A stretch of 9,332 bases of DNA from CAYSAA01 sp964428905 (GCA_964428905.1 CAYSAA010000180.1:1-9332); one strand, 5' to 3'; shown: positions 1 to 6,906, counted from the first letter of the stretch. Made by a program: numbers and translations. The notes: a model not told the origin generated them from the sequence alone.

Positions 1-786
1 TTTTTAAAAACACCCAAGGCTAACTTAAGTAAGGGTATGCATGATCTGAATGCCGGTTATGCCAATTATTTTTCTGCCAAGTACCGGCTTTCTGGACCCC
101 TATTCCAGGGTCGCTACCAATCTATCCTGGTTGACCAGGACCAATATGCTCTTGTTTTATCCAGCTATATTCATCTTAATCCCTACCGGGCAGGAATAGA
201 AGATTGGCCTACCTATTCGGCAAGCAGCCTTCCGGATTACTTAGGTAGAAGAAATCCGATGATAGAAAATCTGGATACTCAATTCATTCTTAAGCAGTTT
301 CATCCTCAACTAAACCATGCCCGTAGATTATACCTGCAATATCTGAACGATAACCTTAACCTGAAATATCCTAAGGAGGAAATAAGATACAGTATAGCCC
401 TGGGAGATGAGACTTTCCTCAAAAAAATAGAACAACACATCTCTGCTTATGGAAAAGATAGAGAAATCCAGGCAACCCATTCTGTCTTTCGATCTTCTTC
501 TGAAAAGATTATTACTTTAATCTGTAATACATTTCAGATTAACTCTGAAGAACTTCTGGCAAAACGTAGAGGGAATATCTACCGGATATTAGCCCTTTAT
601 CTAATTAAAAATCATACTTCTTTATCCTTAAAAGAGATAGGTGATATATTTTCTATGGATTATACGGCTGTCTCACAAGCGGCAAGAAGGTTTGAAGTAA
701 AAATATCAAAAGATAAAAGCTTAAAGAAGAAAGTGGAACAAATTTTAGAAAAAATAAATATAGAAATGTCAACTGTGAAAACCTGA
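1..786 (+). CDS. REP-associated Y1 tyrosine transposase (TnpA-REP type), 5' end cut by window
   Basis: Single-strand transposase of the Y1/HUH superfamily that processes REP-like palindromic repeats. The frame is open to base 1 with 12 codons before the ATG at 37, and those residues (ending NLSKG) fit the family's conserved run before MHDLN, so the true start lies outside the window. Visible are MHDLNAGYANYF, a GPLFQGRYQS block and SSYIHLNPYRAG; the tyrosine of that last block (codon at 166-168) is the likely catalytic nucleophile. The HUH histidine pair should lie upstream and cannot be seen. The C-terminal third (about 495-750) reads like the DnaA-type DNA-binding helix-turn-helix often attached to this group: an R-x-x-x-A-L-Y-L helix, then SLKEIGDIF and YTAVSQAARRF. 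The frame ends cleanly at 784-786, inside an inverted copy of the repeat found elsewhere in the window. Family call is strong; whether it is active is unknown. Confidence 0.88.
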   Translation, partial: FLKTPKANLSKGMHDLNAGYANYFSAKYRLSGPLFQGRYQSILVDQDQYALVLSSYIHLNPYRAGIEDWPTYSASSLPDYLGRRNPMIENLDTQFILKQFHPQLNHARRLYLQYLNDNLNLKYPKEEIRYSIALGDETFLKKIEQHISAYGKDREIQATHSVFRSSSEKIITLICNTFQINSEELLAKRRGNIYRILALYLIKNHTSLSLKEIGDIFSMDYTAVSQAARRFEVKISKDKSLKKKVEQILEKINIEMSTVKT

Positions 787-790
787 ACCC
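775..790 (-). repeat. Inverted copy of the dispersed GGGTTCAGGT repeat at the transposase 3' end
   Basis: Read on the minus strand this is GGGTTCAGGTTTTCAC, matching GGGTTCAGGTCTTCAC at 9003-9018 in 15 of 16 bases. It covers the last codons and stop of the transposase gene. REP-type transposases are known to be flanked by the repeats they recognise, often in inverted orientation, so this is a candidate element end. Confidence 0.55.
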
Positions 791-834
791 TCCACTCTTG
801 GAATAGAAGAAATTTTTCGGAAGTATTATCAATA

Positions 835-1989
835 ATGAGATATAGAAAATTTGATAATCTTGATTTTATGGTTTCTGCTCTGGGTTTTGGAGCAATGCGC
901 CTTCCAACTGTTGGAGATATCAATAACAGCGATAGGCTTAGCAGTAATATTGTTGAGGATGAAGCCATAAGAATGATCCGTTATGCAATTGACTATGGAG
1001 TTAATTATATTGATACAGCTTATACTTATCATAAAGGAAACAGTGAAATAGTAACTGGTAAAGCATTAAAAGATGGGTACAGAAATAAAGTTAAATTAGC
1101 GACAAAATCACCGACTTTTTTAATACAAAATGCTGAAGATTTCAATAAATATTTGGATGAGCAACTAAAAAGGCTGCAAACAAATTATATTGATTTTTAT
1201 TTACTGCATGCTCTTTCTAGAGATAGGTGGAAAAATGTTGTTAAAAAGTTAGATATTCTCGAATATGCAGAAAATGCAAAAAAAGCTGGTAAAATCAAAC
1301 ATTTAGGTTTTTCATTCCATGATAACCTTGATGCCTTTATAAAGATAGTAGATGGATATGATGGATGGGAATTCTGCCAGATACAGTATAATTATATGGA
1401 TATAGAAAACCAGGCTGGCATTAAAGGATTAAAGTATGCAGCAGCTAAAGGGTTACCGATAATTATAATGGAACCGCTACTTGGTGGGAGACTAGCAAAT
1501 CCCCCGATGGAAGTATTAGAAATTATTAAAAAAAACGTGGAAAAACATTCTCCTGCAGAACTGGCATTTCAGTGGTTATGGAATCAGAAGGAAGTATCGG
1601 TCGTGTTAAGTGGAATGAGTAATATGAAACAGGTTAAGGAAAATATAATTTTTGCAGGCCGTTCAGGTATTGGGTCTTTAGAACCGAAGGATTTGAAAAC
1701 GATTGAACTTATTAGAAAAGAATATAATAAAAGGTCTATCATTCCATGTACAAAATGTGGTTATTGTATGCCCTGTCCTAATAATGTAGACATACCTGAA
1801 AATTTTTCTTTGTATAATGATGGCATTATATACAATGATTTAAAGAGTTCAAGTATTAAATATAATAATTTCTTTGATAAAACCAAGCGTGCTGATATAT
1901 GTATTCAATGCAGAGAATGTGAAGAAAAATGCCCACAAAAAATACCTATTAGTGAATGGATGACTAAAATACATAAAGAATTGGGTTAA
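835..1989 (+). CDS. Aldo/keto reductase with C-terminal ferredoxin-like 4Fe-4S domain
   Basis: NAD(P)H-dependent reductase of carbonyl compounds, cytoplasmic, 384 residues, a normal length for the AKR subgroup that carries a ferredoxin tail (COG1453-like). The N-terminus MRYRKF...SALGFGAMRLP is the family's opening strand and supports the ATG at 835, although no good Shine-Dalgarno is visible. The catalytic tetrad is present: D60 and Y65 (in YIDTAYTY), K91 (ATKSP) and H125 (LLHAL). GFSFHD (158-163) and IMEPLLGGRL (211-220) are further TIM-barrel signatures. The tail has two cysteine clusters, C305/C308/C311/C314 followed by P and C357/C360/C363/C366 followed by P, as expected for two 4Fe-4S clusters, which implies electron exchange with ferredoxin-like partners. 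The gene stands alone, 48 bases after the transposase, with no partner gene that would name its substrate. Confidence 0.92.
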   Translation: MRYRKFDNLDFMVSALGFGAMRLPTVGDINNSDRLSSNIVEDEAIRMIRYAIDYGVNYIDTAYTYHKGNSEIVTGKALKDGYRNKVKLATKSPTFLIQNAEDFNKYLDEQLKRLQTNYIDFYLLHALSRDRWKNVVKKLDILEYAENAKKAGKIKHLGFSFHDNLDAFIKIVDGYDGWEFCQIQYNYMDIENQAGIKGLKYAAAKGLPIIIMEPLLGGRLANPPMEVLEIIKKNVEKHSPAELAFQWLWNQKEVSVVLSGMSNMKQVKENIIFAGRSGIGSLEPKDLKTIELIRKEYNKRSIIPCTKCGYCMPCPNNVDIPENFSLYNDGIIYNDLKSSSIKYNNFFDKTKRADICIQCRECEEKCPQKIPISEWMTKIHKELG

Positions 1990-2190
1990 AAATAAGAATA
2001 AAAAGGCTTATGTCGTGATATTTAGCAGGTGAAAACCCTGTTTGGTAAGGTCATAGCCAAGGCACTAGTAGGGTAAGACTAACGGGGTCTATAATTGAAA
2101 TATAAGTTTTTTTTCATATAACATTTTCCCATCCGTGGAAGGCAAAGAATCTCTGACCATTACGAGAAGATTATCAATATGATGATGTGA
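1990..2190. other. Spacer with GC-richer, possibly structured block
   Basis: No reading frame was found. From about 2010 to 2090 the base composition is richer in G and C than the surrounding AT-rich DNA. Short inverted pairs are present, for example AGCAGG (2025-2030) with CCTGTT (2038-2043, one G-T pair), and TAGT (2067-2070) with ACTA (2078-2081). The GGTGAAAACCCTG stretch recalls the 5' domain of bacterial group II introns, but no intron-encoded protein or domain V is present, so this is only a suggestion. It is followed by repeat copy A. Confidence 0.2.
2084..2111 (+). repeat. Dispersed REP-like repeat, copy A (diverged)
   Basis: GGGGTCT followed, after a 5-base insertion, by TGAAATATAAGTTTTT. 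The latter 16 bases are identical to 6661-6676 in copy B, where GGGGTCT is directly adjacent. It lies in a spacer and not inside an intact gene. Confidence 0.55.
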
Positions 2191-2376
2191 TTATTAACCC
2201 TAGTTTTCCAACTTCAAATTGCAAGCTTTTTTACCTTTGTCGCAGAGGCATCAAAAACAGTGCATAACATTAAGTCTGTTTATGTCAAAGAATTTCAAGC
2301 AATTGTAGAAGGAGACCAGGTAGTAAAGTATCGCATCAATGGCAAAATTTCGTTCATTGCGGAAGAAAAGAAATAG
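2191..2376 (+). pseudogene. Dodecin-like remnant, N-terminus lost
   Basis: Dodecins are small (about 65-70 residue) flavin-binding proteins that assemble into dodecamers. From about 2239 the frame reads VAEASKTVHNIKSVYVKEF, then a QAIVEGDQ loop and a VVKYRINGKISFIAEE strand, ending at TAG 2374-2376. This matches the second half of the dodecin fold: helix end, strand, hairpin, strand. The family's opening strand and the segment with the (K/V)VIELVG and S-x-x-SW/FE motifs are absent. The frame is open only from 2191, has no ATG or GTG start and no ribosome binding site, and residues before 2239 do not resemble a dodecin. I infer a 5'-truncated relic; the deletion or replacement joint lies between copy A of the repeat and 2239. 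Recognition is by motif only. Confidence 0.6.
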
Positions 2377-2434
2377 ACATGGCTGGAAAATAGTTTCAGA
2401 CTTATATGCTCTATTTTGAATAATTAAATGTTAG

Positions 2435-2461
2435 AGAGGACAGGCCCACGGTTTGTCTTCT
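2435..2461 (+). other. Imperfect hairpin GAGGACAGGC / GTTTGTCTTC
   Basis: An 11-bp stem is possible in RNA (2435-2445 with 2451-2461), with a 5-base loop CCACG and three G-U pairs. The left arm carries a GGACAGGCCC core resembling short GGAGACAG palindromes at 7003-7016 and 7116-7126, so it may be a second repeat family rather than a terminator. No U-tract follows. Confidence 0.3.
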
Positions 2462-2571
2462 ATTGGAATAACTCAAAAATAATATTATGTTTAAACCAGA
2501 CTATTTTCCCCATCCGGTCTTCTTTTAAAAATATTAAAAATGCAGCTAAAGTTAAATAATTAAATAAAAAT

Positions 2572-2578
2572 GAGGAGG
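2572..2578 (+). promoter_or_regulatory. Shine-Dalgarno GAGGAGG that decides the start at 2585
   Basis: GAGGAGG lies 6 bases before ATG 2585. An earlier in-frame ATG at 2570 overlaps this site and so cannot use it; the residues it would add (MRRKK) look like a translated ribosome binding site. Confidence 0.75.
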
Positions 2579-2584
2579 AAAAAA

Positions 2585-3793
2585 ATGAATTTAGTTAAAG
2601 TGAGAACAAAATCAATAATAAAAGTATTGACTATGGCAATTCTACTAACATTCCTATTATCAGGAGTAATCCCCTCTTTTGCAATGCAAGACGATCCACC
2701 TGAAGGACAGATCAATGAAAGAATCATTAGAGCACCCGAAGAGGATCAAACTCTATTTGTCTTCCGTTCTTCGGATATAGTTGGTTCAGCCGTACAAAAT
2801 CTCCAGGGAGAACAATTAGGTAATATAGAAAATCTAATAGTTGATATCGAAAGTGGACAGATCCTCTTTGGCGTACTATCCTGCTGCGGTTTCCTGGGGT
2901 TAGGAGAAGATTTGTATGCCATCCCCTGGGAACTATTTATCCCCAAACCGGTCCCGGGTATCTTTATCCTGGATGTAAGTGCTAAAACCCTCAAAGACGC
3001 CCCCGGTTTTCCAGCTGATCAGTGGCCAGCCATTGGAGATCGGGAATGGGGCAGTGGAATTTATCAGTACTACGGCTATTTACCTCAGCAATTTCCTGCT
3101 GCCGGATATGGGTACAGTTTGACCGGAATTGAGCCTCAGGCTGGAGGTTGGGGAATTGCTACCCCCTATGGCCGGGAATTCAATCCCGAGACGGTGCAGA
3201 CCTTCACAGCAGAAGTTCTCCGTGTTGACAGTTTTGTACCTATGACCGGTATGATCGAGGGGGTGGAGTTGATTGTGGATTTGGAAGGGAATCGAACTGA
3301 GGTTCATCTGGGTCCCAGCTGGTACTTGCAATATCAGGATTTTGAAGTTGAACAAGGAGACCAGCTGGAGATTACCGGGTCCCGCATCGAACTGGGAGGA
3401 TTGCCTATTGTCATTGCTACGAAGATCAAATCCCCGGAGTCTACCTTGGATTTGCGGAATGAATTGGGATACCCGCTTTGGTCTGCAATACCACCAATGG
3501 AGAGTACTGTGATTGAAGATCAGGAACTGGCGGTAAATATCTTTGAATATCTGTTCATTCCCGGTGTCATTGAAGTTTCTCCAGGCACCACAGTAACCTG
3601 GATCAATCGTGATATTGCTTCTCATATTGTTACCAGCGGAATCATGACGGAGGACCTTACCGGAGGGATTTTTAAAAGCCTGGAATTACAATCCGGTGAG
3701 CAATACTCTTATACTTTCACTGAGCCCGGGGAATACCCCTATTTCTGCAGTTTCCATCCCAATATGACCGGAAGAGTCAGTGTTTCAGAATGA
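2585..3793 (+). CDS. Secreted PRC-barrel / cupredoxin (type 1 copper) fusion protein
   Basis: Predicted exported protein of 402 residues from ATG 2585. Residues 1-33 form a signal peptide: basic start, hydrophobic run VLTMAILLTFLLSGVI, and a signal peptidase site after PSFA. About 56-145 is a PRC-barrel domain (RSSDIVGSAVQNLQGEQLG, then the IENLIVDIESGQILFGVLS strands and an AIPWELF turn). About 205-285 is a beta-rich segment resembling a small OB-like fold, not assigned. About 308-402 is a plastocyanin-like cupredoxin: VSPGTTVTWINRD, then H347, C388, H391 and M394 (in YFCSFHPNM), the complete His-Cys-His-Met ligand set of a type 1 copper site. The likely role is extracytoplasmic electron transfer or copper binding; the partner is unknown. 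The gene stands alone, ends before a 12-bp hairpin, and looks richer in G and C than its neighbours, which may mean acquisition by transfer. Confidence 0.85.
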   Translation: MNLVKVRTKSIIKVLTMAILLTFLLSGVIPSFAMQDDPPEGQINERIIRAPEEDQTLFVFRSSDIVGSAVQNLQGEQLGNIENLIVDIESGQILFGVLSCCGFLGLGEDLYAIPWELFIPKPVPGIFILDVSAKTLKDAPGFPADQWPAIGDREWGSGIYQYYGYLPQQFPAAGYGYSLTGIEPQAGGWGIATPYGREFNPETVQTFTAEVLRVDSFVPMTGMIEGVELIVDLEGNRTEVHLGPSWYLQYQDFEVEQGDQLEITGSRIELGGLPIVIATKIKSPESTLDLRNELGYPLWSAIPPMESTVIEDQELAVNIFEYLFIPGVIEVSPGTTVTWINRDIASHIVTSGIMTEDLTGGIFKSLELQSGEQYSYTFTEPGEYPYFCSFHPNMTGRVSVSE

Positions 3794-3801
3794 AGGATAG
3801 A

Positions 3802-3829
3802 GCAAGCAGTTGTGAGAACAACTGCTTGC
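3802..3829. terminator. Perfect 12-bp hairpin between convergent genes, possible bidirectional terminator
   Basis: GCAAGCAGTTGT (3802-3813) pairs perfectly with ACAACTGCTTGC (3818-3829) around a GAGA loop, a GNRA-type tetraloop. It sits 9 bases after one stop codon and 43 bases beyond the stop of the opposing gene, where a shared terminator would be expected. Neither strand has a proper U-tract after the stem, so intrinsic termination is plausible but not proved; it could instead stabilise mRNA ends. Confidence 0.55.
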
Positions 3830-3871
3830 GAAAATAGAAGGATGAAGGGGGAATAATCATTAAACAAAAAA

Positions 3872-4612
3872 TTAAGGCCAGATCAACAGCTTGATACCCA
3901 TCAAGAAAAGAAATATAGCAATAACTGCCCGGAATTTATCCTGTGGAATCCGGTCAACAATCCGTTTTGCCATTTGTGCTCCCAGAAAAGAAACGGGAAT
4001 AAAGACCAGTAATCCCCACCAGAGGTTATCAGATAATGTGGTTCCTCCTGAAAAATAGGTGATAATTCGGGTAGTATCAACAATCAAGCCGATAGCCCCA
4101 GCAGTAGCAATATAGACCGCCTTAGGTAAGTTAAATGCCAGCAAGAACATACTTCGAATTGCCCCTCCAAGTCCGAACATCCCGGCAAAAAATCCAGATA
4201 TCCCTCCACCCAGTACCGCAGTGGTATTTACAGCAGGGATCTTAAAGCTGGAACGGAATATTAAAAAGAGAGCATAGATAATCAGAAAGAAACCCAGCAC
4301 TTGCAGGAGGATAGCTTCACTGGAACCCAGTGAAATAAAAGCACCGACATAACTTGTGATAAGACCCACGATACCAAAAAAGATTAATAGATGCAGATCA
4401 AAACCTTTTCGGAATAGCAGAATTTTCCAGACATTGCCAAACCAATGAATAATAGCGCCCAGGAAGATTGCCTCTATTGGCAATAGAAAATTAACAAGTA
4501 CCGGAATGAGAATAGTGGAGGTCCCAAAACCGGTCAGTGTACCGATAGCAGAAGCAACAAAGGTTAATAAGGAAATTGTGAAAATAACCATTAACCATGA
4601 CCGGCCTTTCAA
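3872..4612 (-). CDS. TauE/SafE family membrane transporter (putative sulfite/organosulfur exporter)
   Basis: Integral membrane protein of 246 residues, the usual size for the TauE/SafE (DUF81) family, whose studied members export sulfite, sulfoacetate or related anions; the substrate here is unknown. About eight hydrophobic segments are visible, in two homologous halves. Each half carries the family glycine motif: GFGTSTILIP (28-37) and AGMFGLGGA (143-151). An ISGFFAG helix precedes the second. The start is uncertain. The longest frame uses TTG at 4612, but an extended -10 element ends at 4620, which would put transcription start next to that codon. ATG at 4591-4589 (residue 8, MVIFTISLL) leaves a short leader with AAAGG, although the spacing is long, and removes only MKGRSWL. 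It converges on the cupredoxin gene, with no sulfur-metabolism gene beside it. Confidence 0.85.
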   Translation of the reverse strand: MKGRSWLMVIFTISLLTFVASAIGTLTGFGTSTILIPVLVNFLLPIEAIFLGAIIHWFGNVWKILLFRKGFDLHLLIFFGIVGLITSYVGAFISLGSSEAILLQVLGFFLIIYALFLIFRSSFKIPAVNTTAVLGGGISGFFAGMFGLGGAIRSMFLLAFNLPKAVYIATAGAIGLIVDTTRIITYFSGGTTLSDNLWWGLLVFIPVSFLGAQMAKRIVDRIPQDKFRAVIAIFLFLMGIKLLIWP

Positions 4613-4619
4613 ATAATTT

Positions 4620-4628
4620 ATTATAACA
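4620..4628 (-). promoter_or_regulatory. Extended -10 promoter candidate for the TauE/SafE gene
   Basis: On the minus strand this reads TGTTATAAT, a full TGnTATAAT extended -10. No convincing -35 box lies 16-18 bases upstream, as is often true of extended -10 promoters. Transcription would start near 4613. Confidence 0.45.
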
Positions 4629-4830
4629 TAATAAAAATTAAATCATTGGACTGTATAGGTGCATAATCTGTAACAAAGAAATTAATGATTGAACACAAAT
4701 CAGGTATTCATTTTATTCATTCAGTTAGGGATTAAGAAATTATTTTTTAATCAACGAGAATTGATAGCCACAATAATGGGACTTAAACTCATAAAAATAG
4801 TTCCTAACGCGGGATTCATCAGAATTCTGT

Positions 4831-4839
4831 TGGTATAAT
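4831..4839 (+). promoter_or_regulatory. Extended -10 promoter candidate for the FAD oxidoreductase gene
   Basis: TGGTATAAT is a perfect TGnTATAAT extended -10. There is no matching -35 box. It would give a long leader of about 190 bases before ATG 5037. Confidence 0.4.
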
Positions 4840-5036
4840 TCACCCGCAACTAGGCGAATGAAGTAAATAGATTTATTATTTTGTATATTATTGTTCCCTT
4901 AGATATTATATAAGAAAAATAAATATCAATAACGGGAAAATGTACAAAGAATACTTTTTTCAACAAAGAGTGCTATTCATTTGAATATCTATGACCTGAT
5001 GAAGATTTTTTACTTTACTTTGGGAGGAAAATACTG

Positions 5037-6212
5037 ATGAGGGCAGATGTAGTAGTTATTGGCGGGGGAGTCATCGGTTCAGCCATTGCCAGAGAATTAT
5101 CCAGATTCAATCTTGATATCGTGTTAATAGAGAAAGAAAAAAATGTTGCTATGGGATCAAGTAAGAGAAATTCCGGGATTATTCATGCCGGATATAATGA
5201 AAATCCAGGCACATTAAAAGCCAGGCTTAATGTGAAATCAAATCCCAAATTTGATCAGCTGTGCAAAGATCTAAAAATACCTTTTAAAAGAATAGGTTCA
5301 TTGGTGATTGGTTTTTCCGAAGAAGATAATAAGAAATTAAAAGTGTTAAAAGAAAAAGGTGAGAAAAATGGAATTAATGGTTTAAAAATAATTCAAGAGG
5401 CCGAACTATTTGAATTGGACCCCCATTTAAACCCCTTAGCTAAATATGCCCTTTATGCTCCTTCTGCCGGGATTATTTCCCCTTATAAATTTACTAAAGT
5501 GCTGGCTCATAGTGCGATGATCAACGGGGTGAAAATAATGTTAGGGACAAAAGGGGAAAATATCAACATTAAAGAGAATCAGGTTTGTGGCGTTGAGACA
5601 AACAGGGGTTTGATTAAAACAAGTGTAGTCGTTAATGCTGCCGGCTTATATGCTGATGAAGTAGCTAAATCTGTGGGAGAAAACTTTACCATAAGTCCCT
5701 TAAAAGGTGAATACAGATTACTTGATAAGAAGTGGGGGAGTCTGGTAAATCATGTTCTCTTCCCCATACCTGCTCCGCATTCTAAAGGAGTGTTAGTCAC
5801 TCCAACAGTTCACGGCAATCTTTTAATCGGGCCAAGCTCTTATCGAGTAAAAGAAAAAAATGATTTGAGTACTACTATTAGTGGTGAAAAAGAAATTGAT
5901 ATTAAAGCCAGGAAATTAATTCCTCATCTTCCTCACCAGGATGTAGTGATTTCTTTTGCTGGTTTAAGAGCCAATATTGAAGAAAAAAATGATTTTATTA
6001 TTGAAGCATCTAAAAAGATTAGAGGATTTATCAATTTGGCAGGTATCGAATCACCCGGTTTAACTTCTTCCCCAGCCATCGCTGAGATGGTATGTGATAT
6101 TTTTAAGGAAGCAGTTAAAGAAATTTTTCCCAAGTTAGATTTAGATTACAGACATGATTTTATTGAAACCTTATTTGAATATCCAGAAAATAATGAAGAT
6201 TTCTTTATATGA
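5037..6212 (+). CDS. FAD-dependent oxidoreductase, L-2-hydroxyglutarate oxidase / glycerol-3-phosphate dehydrogenase-like
   Basis: Flavoprotein of the DAO/COG0579 family, which oxidises a hydroxy acid or glycerol-3-phosphate; the substrate is not settled. The N-terminal FAD Rossmann fold reads VVVIGGGVIGSAIARELS (G9, G11, G14), with E32 at the end of the second strand to bind the ribose. SSKRNSGIIHAGY (41-53) is the family signature around the flavin. VVNAAGLYADEVA (198-210), SFAGLRA (306-312) and INLAGIESPGLTSSPAIA (332-349) close the FAD site. ATG 5037 has GGGAGG 8-9 bases upstream. At 391 residues it is shorter than the roughly 480-500 residue clostridial relatives that end in a BFD-like [2Fe-2S] domain. 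The conserved fold ends near 360 and the acidic tail (EYPENNEDFF) contains no cysteines. It stands alone with no glycerol kinase or electron-transfer partner beside it. Confidence 0.87.
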   Translation: MRADVVVIGGGVIGSAIARELSRFNLDIVLIEKEKNVAMGSSKRNSGIIHAGYNENPGTLKARLNVKSNPKFDQLCKDLKIPFKRIGSLVIGFSEEDNKKLKVLKEKGEKNGINGLKIIQEAELFELDPHLNPLAKYALYAPSAGIISPYKFTKVLAHSAMINGVKIMLGTKGENINIKENQVCGVETNRGLIKTSVVVNAAGLYADEVAKSVGENFTISPLKGEYRLLDKKWGSLVNHVLFPIPAPHSKGVLVTPTVHGNLLIGPSSYRVKEKNDLSTTISGEKEIDIKARKLIPHLPHQDVVISFAGLRANIEEKNDFIIEASKKIRGFINLAGIESPGLTSSPAIAEMVCDIFKEAVKEIFPKLDLDYRHDFIETLFEYPENNEDFFI

Positions 6213-6239
6213 AAATAGTTCAAGAGTAGAGGCAATTAT

Positions 6240-6478
6240 TTACCCCTTCCCCAACTTTTCCTTAATCCTTTGAACCTGCTTCAATGACTTCTGTCTTGAA
6301 GAGTGTTCTTCTCCACCTTCCGACAGTATTATCTTTGTGCTATTCACTTCATTGCAAACACTGTGATTTACTCAAGCAATTCTCAAGGAATCTATTCCCG
6401 GTCTTCACTATTATCCATAGAGTCATTCCTTAATACCAATAGCAGGTATGCATCTGTGAAAGGCAAATCGGTTTTCCC
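6240..6478 (-). pseudogene. Decayed minus-strand reading frame, product unrecognised
   Basis: Two minus-strand frames read like one protein broken by stops and a frameshift. From 6478 one frame gives TDLPFTDAYLLLVLRNDSMD, then NSEDRE, and meets stop codons three times before reaching ITVFAMK at about 6350. The other frame takes over near 6371 with VNSTKIILSEGGEEHSSRQK, then SLKQVQRIKEKLGKG, and stops at 6240-6242. The amino-acid composition is protein-like: a hydrophobic strand, then a basic, helical C-terminus. I cannot name the family. The joining of the two frames is inferred from position and composition only. Confidence 0.3.
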
Positions 6479-6653
6479 TTAAGAAGGTAGATTTTTTATT
6501 TGAAGTATTGATACTTTCTATATATTTTTTAAAGCAGATGGGTTCTATCATTAAAAAATAACACTCAACTATAGAATCATCTGATCAGCCAGGATAGTCA
6601 AAAAACTTTCTTTATACCAGAATAAGCATATGTGGCCATAGGGAATATCCAAT

Positions 6654-6680
6654 GGGGTCTTGAAATATAAGTTTTTACTT
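6654..6680 (+). repeat. Dispersed REP-like repeat, copy B
   Basis: GGGGTCT followed by TGAAATATAAGTTTTTACTT. The 24 bases from 6657 match 6961-6984 (copy C) in 22 positions, and 16 bases match copy A exactly. CCCC follows at 6681-6684 and could close the element against the leading GGGG. Confidence 0.65.
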
Positions 6681-6906
6681 CCCCTCGTAAATTATTTTAC
6701 TATCCTGTAATTGTTTTTTAATTCTCTTAAGGTAAAATCAATAGGGCAATCTCTTTATGTTGACACAAACAAAGGCTTTCGAATCCAACAGGGGGAGCCA
6801 GACTGGACCATCCTGATGAAACTTCACTATTTATCTTTCTTGAATAATATCTGCCGCAAGGAGGTGATAAAAAATTTATTATCTTTATCTCTTTATCTTT
6901 AGTTAT

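Larger units (their letters stand above)
4613..5036. other. Divergent intergenic spacer, promoters only
   Basis: This 424-base stretch, very AT-rich, lies between the divergent TauE/SafE and FAD oxidoreductase genes. I find no gene, RNA or copy of the dispersed repeat. It holds one extended -10 element for each direction, a weak second plus-strand candidate (TTGTAT 4881-4886, 17 bases, TATTAT 4904-4909) and a good Shine-Dalgarno GGGAGG at 5022-5027. The roughly 190-base leader after 4839 shows no riboswitch I recognise. Confidence 0.5.

Noticed and set aside
2463..2491. TTGGAA - 17 bases - TATGTT as a promoter for the cupredoxin gene
   Set aside because: The match to consensus is weak and such pairs arise often by chance in this AT-rich spacer.
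2122..2516. Near-repeat ATTTTCCC(C)ATCCG at about 2123-2136 and 2503-2516
   Set aside because: Only about 13 bases are shared and the flanks differ; too short in AT-rich spacer DNA to call a repeat.
2570..2584. Upstream ATG that would add MRRKK to the cupredoxin fusion protein
   Set aside because: This ATG overlaps the GAGGAGG ribosome binding site that serves ATG 2585; the added residues are a translation of that site.
3080..3625. Long minus-strand frame of 181 codons
   Set aside because: It lies opposite the well-supported PRC-barrel/cupredoxin gene and has no recognisable product; it is a shadow of the GC-richer coding strand.
6711..6902. Plus-strand frame of 63 codons beginning with TTG
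   Set aside because: It begins immediately after an in-frame stop, has no ribosome binding site, and its sequence shows no domain or family features.
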